Positions 50,221-58,242 of a stretch of DNA of 64,000 bases are shown here, one piece after another. Every line of letters starts with the position of its first letter. Positions within the stretch are counted from its first letter, which is position 1. Origin of the DNA: Stackebrandtia nassauensis DSM 44728 (lineage in GTDB: Bacteria > Actinomycetota > Actinomycetes > Mycobacteriales > Micromonosporaceae); contig NC_013947.1 of assembly GCF_000024545.1 (NCBI RefSeq), forward strand, positions 3,410,001 through 3,474,000, written 5' to 3'. The notes beneath the pieces were generated by a model, which did not search any database, was not told the DNA's origin, and saw nothing but the letters and a program-made list of their open reading frames with translations. The position numbers and the translations under genes are program-made.

Positions 50221-51583
50221 GGTCGTTCCTGTTCGTGTCGAAGGGCTCGCGCCGATGCCAGTCGGTGGCGCCTTGGTAGGCGGCACCGAGCCGCAGGATC
50301 GTTTCCTCGTCGTCGCAGGCACCGGCGATCTGCATCGACAGCGGCAAGCCCGCAGAGTCGAAACCGATGGGAACGGCCAGCACCGGGTTGGCGACGCCGT
50401 TCCAGTAGGGAGTGTTGATGCGGGAAAGGATCGCGTCGTCGTTCTGCTGGCCGTACTCGTTGGTCAGCGTGTCCAGTAGCGGGGCCGGGATCAAAGCTGT
50501 CGGTGAGACGATCGCGTCCACGCGTCCGAACAGTTCGCGCAGTCGGCGTCCGGCCGCTCGCCGGACGTGTTGGGCCTGCGCGTAGTCGGCGCCCGACATG
50601 AATGTCGCGGTGGCCAGCAGGGCGCGGGTGGTGGGCAGGTAGTCGTGCCAGCGTGCGGGCAGGTCCGCTTGGTGTCGCACGAAACCCTCACTGACGGCGG
50701 TCACGATGACGGCCGTGGTCAGCTCCGGCAGCAGCGGCAGGTCGATGTCGACAAGCCGCACCCCGAGGCCCTCCCACACGTCCACAGCGGACTCGAAAGC
50801 CGCCGTCAAGTCCCCCGCCGCCGTCCAGTCACGGGACACGCCGACACGCAGACCGGCGAGGTCGGCGTCGAAGTCGGGCGGCGGCAGCGAACCGATGACC
50901 TCCATGACGGCCGCGCAGTCGCGGGCGTCGCGCGCGATCGGACCGAGCCTGTCCAGGCTGTCGGCCAAAGGGACGCAACCAGCGCGCGGCACCCGGTCGT
51001 AGGTCGGCATCAACCCGGTCACGCCGCAAAACGCCGCTGGCATCCGGATGCTGCCAGCGGTGTCCGAGCCGATCCCGGCCGCGAAACACCCGGCGGCGAC
51101 GCCGTTCGCGCTGCCCGAACTCGACCCGCCCGCCCAACGGTCCGTATCCCACGGGTTGCGCGGTACCGGGAACGGACCCGACAGATCCGGTACGCCACAA
51201 CCGAACTCCATCGTCGTGGTCTTGCCGCAGATCACGCCACCACCGGCGCGGATCCGGGCGACGACGGCGGCGTCGGGCTCGACGGCGGCGGCACGCACCC
51301 GGCTTTGGGCGGTGGTGGGTGCCTCGCTGGTGGCGATGAGGTCCTTGACGCCCAACGGAATGCCGTGCAGCGGTCCGCGATCACGCCCGGCGGCGAGTTC
51401 ACGATCGGCACGGCGCGCCGCCTCCAGCGCGGCGTCGTCGAAGCGGGTCACATACGTGCCAAGCAGTTCGCCGTGCGTCCGTGCCGCCTCGATGGCCCGC
51501 TCGACCAACGCGACGCTCGTGGTGCGGCCTTCGCGCAGTGCCCGGGCGGTCTCGGTCAGCGAACCATATCGTCCATTGTCCAC
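50204..51583 (-). CDS. Amidase (amidase signature family)
   Basis: A 459-residue amidase. The catalytic Lys is in GIPLGVKDL (Lys80), the cis-Ser lies in the glycine-rich block [15 protein letters not shown] (about Ser154), and the nucleophile is in GSDTAGSIR (Ser178). Substrate is unknown; relatives act on small amides or on intermediates such as biuret. GTG 51583 was chosen for GGAGG upstream. Operon: amidase, small partner, exporter. A divergent AraC gene could be its regulator. Confidence 0.88.
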   Translation of the reverse strand: MDNGRYGSLTETARALREGRTTSVALVERAIEAARTHGELLGTYVTRFDDAALEAARRADRELAAGRDRGPLHGIPLGVKDLIATSEAPTTAQSRVRAAAVEPDAAVVARIRAGGGVICGKTTTMEFGCGVPDLSGPFPVPRNPWDTDRWAGGSSSGSANGVAAGCFAAGIGSDTAGSIRMPAAFCGVTGLMPTYDRVPRAGCVPLADSLDRLGPIARDARDCAAVMEVIGSLPPPDFDADLAGLRVGVSRDWTAAGDLTAAFESAVDVWEGLGVRLVDIDLPLLPELTTAVIVTAVSEGFVRHQADLPARWHDYLPTTRALLATATFMSGADYAQAQHVRRAAGRRLRELFGRVDAIVSPTALIPAPLLDTLTNEYGQQNDDAILSRINTPYWNGVANPVLAVPIGFDSAGLPLSMQIAGACDDEETILRLGAAYQGATDWHRREPFDTNRNDHVHNG

Positions 51584-51666
51584 AGTTCTTGTCCTCCACG
51601 AATCGAAGTGGAGGAAGCCTGCGCGCTCAACCCGAGTTGAGTGCAAGCCGAAACCGCGCGAATGTG

Positions 51667-51683
51667 GGCGACGACACGTCGCC
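51667..51683. promoter_or_regulatory. Inverted repeat in the amidase/AraC divergent gap
   Basis: GGCGACG-ACA-CGTCGCC (51667-51683) lies 84 bp before the amidase and 66 bp before AraC in the 165-bp gap. It is a possible regulator site. No promoter boxes were evident. Confidence 0.3.
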
Positions 51684-51748
51684 GTCTGCTGTCACACCAC
51701 CTCGATAGCCTGGCCGAAGACGCCGCGTAAGACGGAGGTGGACAGGGC

Positions 51749-52438
51749 ATGGGCAGCTACACGACGCGAAGGGGCGCCCGAACCGGCGCCACGATCTGGC
51801 GGGCCTCCTCCGACGGCCCGCGTAAGCGCGTCGTCCCCGACGGCGTCCTGGATCTGATGTGGTTCCGAGATCGTCTCGTCGTGGCCGGGCCTGATACCCG
51901 CGCGTTCGATGCCGAGACCCGCACCGGCGAGGTGACGTGGGGGCTTCGGTTCGGGCCCGGGGTGGCGCACGCGCTGTTGGGGGTGCCCGCGCACGAACTG
52001 GCGAACCAGCGCGTCGCGTTGTCCGACCTCGTCACGCCGCCGCAGTGTGCCGGTTCGTCGTTCGAGACCGACGCGGCCGACGCGCTGGAACGGGTCTTCG
52101 TCGCCCTGTGGACCCGCAAGACCCCGCAACGGTCAGAGCTGCGGGTCGCGGCCTCGCTGGACCGGGCAGCTCGTGGCGGGCTGAATGTGCCGGACACGGC
52201 GCGGCGCCACAACCTGTCGGAGCGGTCATTGCGCAGGCTCAGCAACCGGCTCTTCGGCTACGGCCCCAAGACACTCACCCGGATTCACCGATTCCAGCGC
52301 GCCGTGCGACTGGCACGATCGGGCGCCCCGCTGGGCGACGCGGCCGCGAGGGCTGGCTATGTCGACCAGGCGCATTTCAACCGTGACACCAAGGACTTCA
52401 CCGGTCTGACACCCGCGACACTCACCCGCACCTCGTGA
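51749..52438 (+). CDS. AraC family transcriptional regulator
   Basis: A 229-residue regulator. N-terminal domain about 1-120 is of the type often found before AraC HTH domains (RVVPDGVLDLMWFRDRLVVAGPDT). The HTH (about 145-225) ends with AAARAGYVDQAHFNRDTKDFTGLTPATL, the second-HTH signature. No ligand is evident. It is divergent from the amidase operon. Confidence 0.88.
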   Translation: MGSYTTRRGARTGATIWRASSDGPRKRVVPDGVLDLMWFRDRLVVAGPDTRAFDAETRTGEVTWGLRFGPGVAHALLGVPAHELANQRVALSDLVTPPQCAGSSFETDAADALERVFVALWTRKTPQRSELRVAASLDRAARGGLNVPDTARRHNLSERSLRRLSNRLFGYGPKTLTRIHRFQRAVRLARSGAPLGDAAARAGYVDQAHFNRDTKDFTGLTPATLTRTS

Positions 52439-52502
52439 CCGTGTCCAGCGGTTGGCCGATTCTTCCAAGCCCGAACCCACCCTCCGGTGCCAGGGTTCAG
52501 GC

Positions 52503-53399
52503 ATGAGCATCCAACTAGACCAAGTATCGGCATTCATGGCCGCGCACGCGCGGGTCCTCGACCGGCGTCGCTTCGAAGCGGTCACCGACGACAGCGACAC
52601 GGCGCGCGAGGCGATCATCCGCGCGCTCGACGCCTACCGAAACGACGACGGCGGCTACGGCTGGGGCCTGGAACCCGACCTCCGATCCACGGAGAGCCAA
52701 CCCGGCGGCGCCCAGCACGCCCTCGAAGCGCTCGCCGACGCGGGACCCGCGACCTCACCGCACACGACGGCACTCCTGGACTGGCTGAGTTCCGTGACCC
52801 TGCCCGACGGCGGCCTGCCGTTCGCGCTTGCGGTCACCGACCCCGCCGCCTGCGCCCCGTTCTGGGCGCACGCGAACCCGCGGGAGTCGTCGCTACAGAT
52901 CTCGGCGGCGGTGGCGACGCAGGCGCATCGCGTGGCGCACTGGGACCCGGCCGTGAAGGACCATCCCTGGCTGGAAACAGTGACACGCTACTGCTTCGAC
53001 GCCATCCGCCGGATCGACGAAACCCCGTTCGCCTATGTGCTGTCGTTCGCGCTCCAGTTCCTCGACGTCGCCTCCGACACCCGCCCCGAAGCCCACGAGC
53101 TGCTGGACCATCTTGGACGGTTCGTCCCCCGTGACGGCGCACTGCCGGTCACCGGCGGGGCCGAGGGCGAGACACTGCGCCCGCTGCTGCTGGCGCCCGA
53201 ACCGGGACGGCCGATCCGGGACCTGCTCGACCCCGAGGCCGTATCGCACGACCTCGACCGTCTCGAACGGGCACAGCTGGCCGACGGCGGCTGGACGGTC
53301 GACTTCACCAACTACTCCGCCATGGCGGCCCTGGAATGGCGCGGCTACGCCACCGTCGGCGCGGTCGCGACCCTGCGGATGAACGGCCACTGTCCTTAA
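52503..53399 (+). CDS. Alpha/alpha-toroid (prenyltransferase/terpene-cyclase-like) protein
   Basis: A 298-residue protein of helical repeats with the toroid signature DGGYGWGLEPDLRS and, further on, LPDGGLPFAL and LADGGWTVDFTNYSAMAALEW, as in squalene-cyclase or prenyltransferase beta-subunit folds. The DXDD motif of cyclases is not seen, so catalytic activity is unclear. ATG 52503 was chosen as the first start in the conserved part. It stands between AraC and argS. Confidence 0.65.
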   Translation: MSIQLDQVSAFMAAHARVLDRRRFEAVTDDSDTAREAIIRALDAYRNDDGGYGWGLEPDLRSTESQPGGAQHALEALADAGPATSPHTTALLDWLSSVTLPDGGLPFALAVTDPAACAPFWAHANPRESSLQISAAVATQAHRVAHWDPAVKDHPWLETVTRYCFDAIRRIDETPFAYVLSFALQFLDVASDTRPEAHELLDHLGRFVPRDGALPVTGGAEGETLRPLLLAPEPGRPIRDLLDPEAVSHDLDRLERAQLADGGWTVDFTNYSAMAALEWRGYATVGAVATLRMNGHCP

Positions 53400-53439
53400 T
53401 CCGTTGCGGACGGCAATGCGCTGCGTACTGTGAGGACTT

Positions 53440-55200
53440 GTGAACACGCACCCGCTTCCCGCGCTGTCCGAACGGATCGAGGCGACAATGGTCGCCGCGA
53501 TCCGACGCGCCTGCCCGCAGCCCGAGCAGCCCGACGCGATGGTGCGACGCAGCGACCACGCCGACTTCCAGACCAACGGCATCCTGCCACTGGCCAAACA
53601 GGCCGGACAACAACCGCGTGACCTCGCTGTCGCGGTCGTCGACCAACTCGACCACGGCGACCTCCTCAGCGAGGTCACGGTCGCCAGTCCGGGATTCGTC
53701 AACATCACCGTCACCGACGCGGCCGTGTGGCGGCAGGTCGAGCAACGCCTCGCCGATTCCCTCCTGGGGCTCGGGCAGCCCGAAGCCGGGTCGACGACCG
53801 TCGTCGACTATTCCGCGCCCAATGTGGCCAAACAGATGCACGTGGGCCACCTGCGCTCCACGGTCATCGGTGACGCGCTCGCCCGGCTGCTGGAAGCCCT
53901 TGGCGCCACGGTGATCCGTCAGAACCACCTCGGCGACTGGGGTACCCAGTTCGGCATGCTCATCCAGTACCTCGATGAACACCCCGACCTCGACTGGCAT
54001 CGGCGCGGTGACCACTCCCCCGGCATCGACACCCTCGACGCCCTCTACCGGGCCGCTCGCGCCGTCTTCGACACCGACACTGACTTCGCCGACCGCTCCC
54101 GCAAACGGGTCGTGGCACTGCAATCCGGCGATGCCGCCACCGTCGCGGTCTGGCGAGACCTGGTGCGCACCTCCATGGAGGCGTTCAACGCGATCTATCG
54201 CCGCCTCGGCGTCAGCCTGACCGACGAGCACCTGGCGGGCGAATCCTCCTACAACCCGCTGCTCGCCGACGTGGTCTCGGCACTGGTCGAAGCCGGAATC
54301 GCCGTCGAGTCCGACGGCGCGCTGTGCGTGTTCGACGACCGGTTCACCGGCCACGAAGGTCAACCGATTCCGCTCATCGTCCGCAAGCGCGACGGCGGGT
54401 TCGGTTACGCCGCCACCGATCTGGCCACCATCCGCCACCGCGCCCAAGACCTCGGGGCCGACCGGGTCCTCTATCTCGTCGACGCCCGCCAGAGCCTGCA
54501 CTTCCGGCAGGTGTTCGCCGCCGCCCGCCGCGCCGGATGGCTCGGCGACGACGTCGAAGTCCGTCACGTCCCGTTCGGCACCGTCCTGGGTGCCGACGGC
54601 AAACCGTTCAAGACCCGCTCCGGCGGCACCGTCGCGTTGACCAGTCTGCTGGACGCCGCCGTTGACGGCGCCCGTGCCGTCGTGGCCGACAAGAACCCCG
54701 AGCTGCCCGCCGCCGAGTTGGACGCGATCGCCGAAGCCGCCGGTATCGGCGCCGTCAAGTACGCCGACCTGTCCACCGCGCGCGGGACCGACTATCGATT
54801 CAATGTCGACAAGATGGTGGCGCTCAACGGCAACACCGGCGTCTACCTGCAGTACGCGCACACCCGTATCGCCTCCATCCTCCGCAAGTCCCCCACCGGG
54901 ACGCACGCGGCGGTGCATGTGGACCTGCCGCCACACCCGGCCGAGCGGGTCCTGGCACTCCACCTCGACGACTACTCGCGCGTCCTGGCCGACACCGTCG
55001 AACAACTGGAACCGCACCGCGTCGCGACTTACCTGTTCGAGTTGGCGAAACTGTTCAGCGCGTTCTACGAGAACTGCCCCGTCCTGTCGGCGGCCGACAG
55101 CGCCGTGCGCGGCAACCGGCTCGCCCTGACCGAACTGGCCCGCCGGACGCTGTCCCACGGGTTGTGCATTCTGGGCATCACCGCGTTGGAGCGGATGTGA
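53440..55200 (+). CDS. argS: Arginyl-tRNA synthetase
   Basis: A 586-residue class I synthetase that attaches arginine to tRNA-Arg. The HIGH motif is HVGH (134-137); the catalytic end is GTVLGADGKPFKTRSGGTVALTSLL, with no KMSKS, as is usual for ArgRS. The N-terminal Add-1 domain (ADFQTNGILPLAK) and the DALR anticodon domain (ADTVEQLEPHRVATYLFELAKLFSAFYENCPVL) are intact. GTG 53440 follows GAGGA. Copies in actinobacteria usually sit next to lysA; here the neighbours are unrelated, so it may be a second copy. Confidence 0.93.
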   Translation: MNTHPLPALSERIEATMVAAIRRACPQPEQPDAMVRRSDHADFQTNGILPLAKQAGQQPRDLAVAVVDQLDHGDLLSEVTVASPGFVNITVTDAAVWRQVEQRLADSLLGLGQPEAGSTTVVDYSAPNVAKQMHVGHLRSTVIGDALARLLEALGATVIRQNHLGDWGTQFGMLIQYLDEHPDLDWHRRGDHSPGIDTLDALYRAARAVFDTDTDFADRSRKRVVALQSGDAATVAVWRDLVRTSMEAFNAIYRRLGVSLTDEHLAGESSYNPLLADVVSALVEAGIAVESDGALCVFDDRFTGHEGQPIPLIVRKRDGGFGYAATDLATIRHRAQDLGADRVLYLVDARQSLHFRQVFAAARRAGWLGDDVEVRHVPFGTVLGADGKPFKTRSGGTVALTSLLDAAVDGARAVVADKNPELPAAELDAIAEAAGIGAVKYADLSTARGTDYRFNVDKMVALNGNTGVYLQYAHTRIASILRKSPTGTHAAVHVDLPPHPAERVLALHLDDYSRVLADTVEQLEPHRVATYLFELAKLFSAFYENCPVLSAADSAVRGNRLALTELARRTLSHGLCILGITALERM

Positions 55201-55945
55201 CCGGCTGGGTCAGAACCGAAGGAGTTGTGCAGTTCGGGGTCGACGCGGTACAAGCGGCTCAGTCGTCCGATCGCGTCGTCGGTGTGCGGGGTGATGTGGC
55301 CCGCGTAGGACAGTTCGTGCGCCGACATGCCGCCGAAGTAGAGTCAGCGCGGCGGGAACGTCGAGCAGCCGCGCCCACAGGTTGTCGGTTTGGCGGGTGA
55401 CGCGCATGGTTCGCGGGTTGGTGAGCATCCAGCGCAGTGGTTCGTCGTGGGGACCTCCGGCCGCCACGATGGTCTTGGTGAGGTCGAAGTCCGTCAGCAG
55501 GCTCCACAGGGCACGGTAGGCCACGGGGTTGGACGCCTCCAGTGCCTCCACGACGAGGGTTCCGGCGTTGTCCGCTGTCGGCGACCACGGCAGTCGGAAG
55601 TTGGCGATGCCGTCGGTGTCGCCGTCGCGGTCGCGGTGGAGCAGGTATCGCAGTGGACCGTTGCCGCCGTCAGCGTCGTCGGACAGTCCGTCCCAGCGTC
55701 CCGGCAGCGGGGTGGGTTCGCCGACGCGGTGGGCGCGCACGTCCGCGTGGACCTTCGGCCAGGCCAGTTTCGCCTCGGTGGGGTCGACCAGTTCAAGTGA
55801 GCCGGGATCGGGTTGCGCGGGAAGGATTGTGGCTTCGTGGCGGGCCATCTCCCAGCGGGCGCGGTAGGTGGCCGGTGAGAACCCGAACTTGCCGTAGATG
55901 CCGCCTTCGCTGGCGCTGAGCATCGCCAGTGCCTCGCCGCGTGTC
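55201..55945 (-). pseudogene. Remnant of an eis-type acetyltransferase gene
   Basis: A piece of the Eis (enhanced intracellular survival) acetyltransferase family. It starts in the middle of the usual sequence, GEALAMLSASEGGIYGKFGFSPATYRARWEM, directly after the stop of the NAT gene, so the N-terminal GNAT half is missing. It runs to LRWMLTNPRTMRVTRQTDNLWARLLDVPAAL, then jumps, with a frame change near 55,344, to the C-terminal LYFGGMSAHELSYAGHITPHTDDAIGRL. The sterol-carrier-like part between is deleted. It ends against argS. ATG 55923 could start translation, but the product would be defective. Confidence 0.7.
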
Positions 55946-56795
55946 AGGCGGCGCGGGTGCTCAGCCAGGTCTCGTGTTGCCCGGTCGCGTTGGCCCACAG
56001 TGTGTCCACCTCGGACGGGTTGAGGGTCTGGCGGCCCAGTCCGAAGTCGTCGAACAGGAGGGTCTCGAACTCCGCGCGATCCGTCACGAATCGTTCGGTC
56101 TTGCCGCCGGACAGAGTCGGGCCGCTGGTGCTGAACGTCCGTGACCGGATGCGCGCCAGGCAGGGCTCGCCGGGTTGTTGCACGGTCAGGACTTTCACGA
56201 AGGACGACTCCGGGGAGGTCGACAGCTCCAGGCAGCGGCCCGCGAAGTCCTCGATCTTGCGTGGTGTCAGCCGGAAGTCGAAGGAACCCACCGAACCGTG
56301 GGCGTCCGGGAAGCACCGCCACGTCTCGGCGTCCAGCCGCTTCAACCGGTGAGTGAACGCTCCCTGCCGGTGCTCGCCCTCCGCCAGCGGCAACGGTTCC
56401 AGGAAACCGTCGCCCAGGCCCGCGTCGGCGATCCAGCGTTGACCGTCCGCCTCGACCAACAGCAGCATGTGGTTGCCCCAGGCCGACTCGCCGCGTTCCT
56501 CGCGGTGCACGCCGCCTTCCACGATGGTCAGCGTGAAACCCGACGCGCGCAGCGCCAGCGCCAGGGTCCCGTTCTGTTCGTAGCAGAATCCGCCGCGCCG
56601 CGACTCGACGACCTTGCGGTACAGCGCCTCGGGTTCCAGGCTGATCGTCCGGCCCAGCTGGATGTCCAGGTTCTCGTACGGGATGGTGGCGAGGTGGGCG
56701 CGGTGGATGCGGCGCAGTGACTCGGCGTCGGCGCGCAGTGGGCCGGACACGCCGATCCGTCGCAGGTACCCGTCCAGTTGCCGCTCCTCGAACAT
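55944..56795 (-). CDS. nat: Arylamine N-acetyltransferase
   Basis: A 283-residue NAT that moves acetyl from acetyl-CoA to arylamines or hydrazines. The triad is complete: Cys71 in RRGGFCYEQN, His109 in WGNHMLLLV and Asp124 in WIADAGLGDG. The length fits the family. ATG 56795 was chosen because FEERQLDGYLRRIGVSG starts the fold and TAGGTT lies seven bases upstream (leaderless). It follows the sugar operon but has its own -10 box overlapping the end of the isomerase gene. Confidence 0.93.
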   Translation of the reverse strand: MFEERQLDGYLRRIGVSGPLRADAESLRRIHRAHLATIPYENLDIQLGRTISLEPEALYRKVVESRRGGFCYEQNGTLALALRASGFTLTIVEGGVHREERGESAWGNHMLLLVEADGQRWIADAGLGDGFLEPLPLAEGEHRQGAFTHRLKRLDAETWRCFPDAHGSVGSFDFRLTPRKIEDFAGRCLELSTSPESSFVKVLTVQQPGEPCLARIRSRTFSTSGPTLSGGKTERFVTDRAEFETLLFDDFGLGRQTLNPSEVDTLWANATGQHETWLSTRAA

Positions 56796-56802
56796 GCACC
56801 CC

Positions 56803-56808
56803 AACCTA
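56803..56808 (-). promoter_or_regulatory. -10 box of the NAT gene
   Basis: On the minus strand TAGGTT, seven bases before the ATG at 56795, at the very end of the isomerase gene. No ribosome-binding site follows. Confidence 0.45.
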
Positions 56809-58242
56809 GCGGACCTCGACCAGCTCCAGACCTTGCAGTTCGGCGGTGCAGCGCAGCTCACCGACGCGGTGTCCCACCGCGAGTGCCCAGTGGTGGCCGA
56901 CACCGCTGGCGCTCCAGTCGTCGGTCCATTCGCCCGGGTCGCGGCCGAAGTCAACCCGGGAGGTCGTGTTGCCGATGCGCATCAGGGGTCCGTCCACGAT
57001 GTTGCCCTCGGCGGCGATCAGGCGGTAGGAGCCGTCGCGGGTCTGGCCGACGCCCAGCAGGGTGACCGGTCCGTGGGCCACGTCGAGTTCCACCGACACG
57101 CCCCAGCCGCGTTTGCCGTGGTAGACGCCGAGTCCGCGCAGCAGTGGACGGCCGTTGCTGATCGCCAGGTGCGCGGGGCCGTCGTGTCCCATCTCGACGA
57201 CGCCGTCGCGGAAGTTCAGCGCCTGTAGTTCGGTGAACGATCCGCCCGCGCCCAGCCGGTCGGCGATGAGCATCGCCAGTGAGGTGCGCAGCTCGTACTC
57301 TCCGGCGGCGGGGATGCCGCGGGCGGTCAGCAGCGAGGCGCCGAGGATCATCCCGGCGGCGAGGCGTTCGTGTTGTTCGCCTTCGAGGCCGCGGTGATAG
57401 TAGGCGAGGCTGTCGAGGCCGAAGTCGTCCACCAGCCGGTCCAGTCCACAGGCGACTCGTGCGCCCCACTCGAAATCCTCGTCGACCACGGAGTCGGTGA
57501 CCTCGAAGATCTCGCGGGCCTGCGCCAGCTTGGCTTCCACTTCGGAGGGTGTGACGGCGTGGGTGCGCACCCGCAGGTCGTCGTATTCGAGGACCTCGAT
57601 GTGACCGCCGAAGGAGGCGGTGACCATGGTCAGGTCGGTGGAGACGTCCAGCATGCCCGGGTACAGGTGGCCCATCAGCCCGTGCCGTGCGGTGCGCAGT
57701 CCGCCGCGCACTCCCGCCGCGGCGATCCAGCGGGCGATGCGGTTCCACGCGTTGGCGTCCTCCAGATGCCCTGAGACGGAACGGAAACCGATGCCGCAGC
57801 GTTCGAAGGCGTTGGCGACTTCGGGCAGCGGGCAGGCGCCGCAGTAGGCGAGCCAGCGGCCGGTGTCCACTGTCGCGTGGTCCATGGCCTCGGTGGGCTG
57901 GAGGTTGAGGCACAGGATGGGGGCGTCCACCCGCTGCGCGATCGGCACCACCATCGAGGCGGTCATGTAGGTGGTCAGGTAGACCACCACGAGGTCGCAA
58001 CCGGCGACGCGCAGCCGTTCGGCCGCGTCGGCGGCTTCGCGTTCGTCGGAGATGAAGCCGACGTCGGTGATGTCGGCGCCCAGGTCGCGCATCTTGTCCG
58101 ACACCCGGGCGGCCGACTGTTTCAGCGCGGGCAGCAGGTCGGGAAACTGCGGCCAGTAGGCGCCGAGCCCGCCCGCGACCAGGCCGATCTTGACCGGCCG
58201 CGCGGGGACGCGCTGGACTGCGGGGACGGCGAGCTCAGTCAT
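56806..58242 (-). CDS. L-fucose/L-arabinose isomerase family protein
   Basis: A 478-residue protein of the fucose/arabinose isomerase superfamily. It has the typical N-terminal segment KIGLVAGGLGAYWPQFPDLLPAL, the domain with DLVVVYLTTYMTASMVVPIAQ and LNLQPT, and a metal region EYELRTSLAMLIADRLG. Such enzymes interconvert aldoses and ketoses. Which sugar is used cannot be read; no sugar kinase lies in the operon. It starts within the last 8 bp of the glycoside hydrolase gene. Confidence 0.82.
   Translation of the reverse strand: MTELAVPAVQRVPARPVKIGLVAGGLGAYWPQFPDLLPALKQSAARVSDKMRDLGADITDVGFISDEREAADAAERLRVAGCDLVVVYLTTYMTASMVVPIAQRVDAPILCLNLQPTEAMDHATVDTGRWLAYCGACPLPEVANAFERCGIGFRSVSGHLEDANAWNRIARWIAAAGVRGGLRTARHGLMGHLYPGMLDVSTDLTMVTASFGGHIEVLEYDDLRVRTHAVTPSEVEAKLAQAREIFEVTDSVVDEDFEWGARVACGLDRLVDDFGLDSLAYYHRGLEGEQHERLAAGMILGASLLTARGIPAAGEYELRTSLAMLIADRLGAGGSFTELQALNFRDGVVEMGHDGPAHLAISNGRPLLRGLGVYHGKRGWGVSVELDVAHGPVTLLGVGQTRDGSYRLIAAEGNIVDGPLMRIGNTTSRVDFGRDPGEWTDDWSASGVGHHWALAVGHRVGELRCTAELQGLELVEVR

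Noticed and set aside
55210-56799. Single 529-codon frame joining NAT region and eis remnant
   Set aside because: The first half is NAT read out of frame; only the part after 55,945 resembles Eis.
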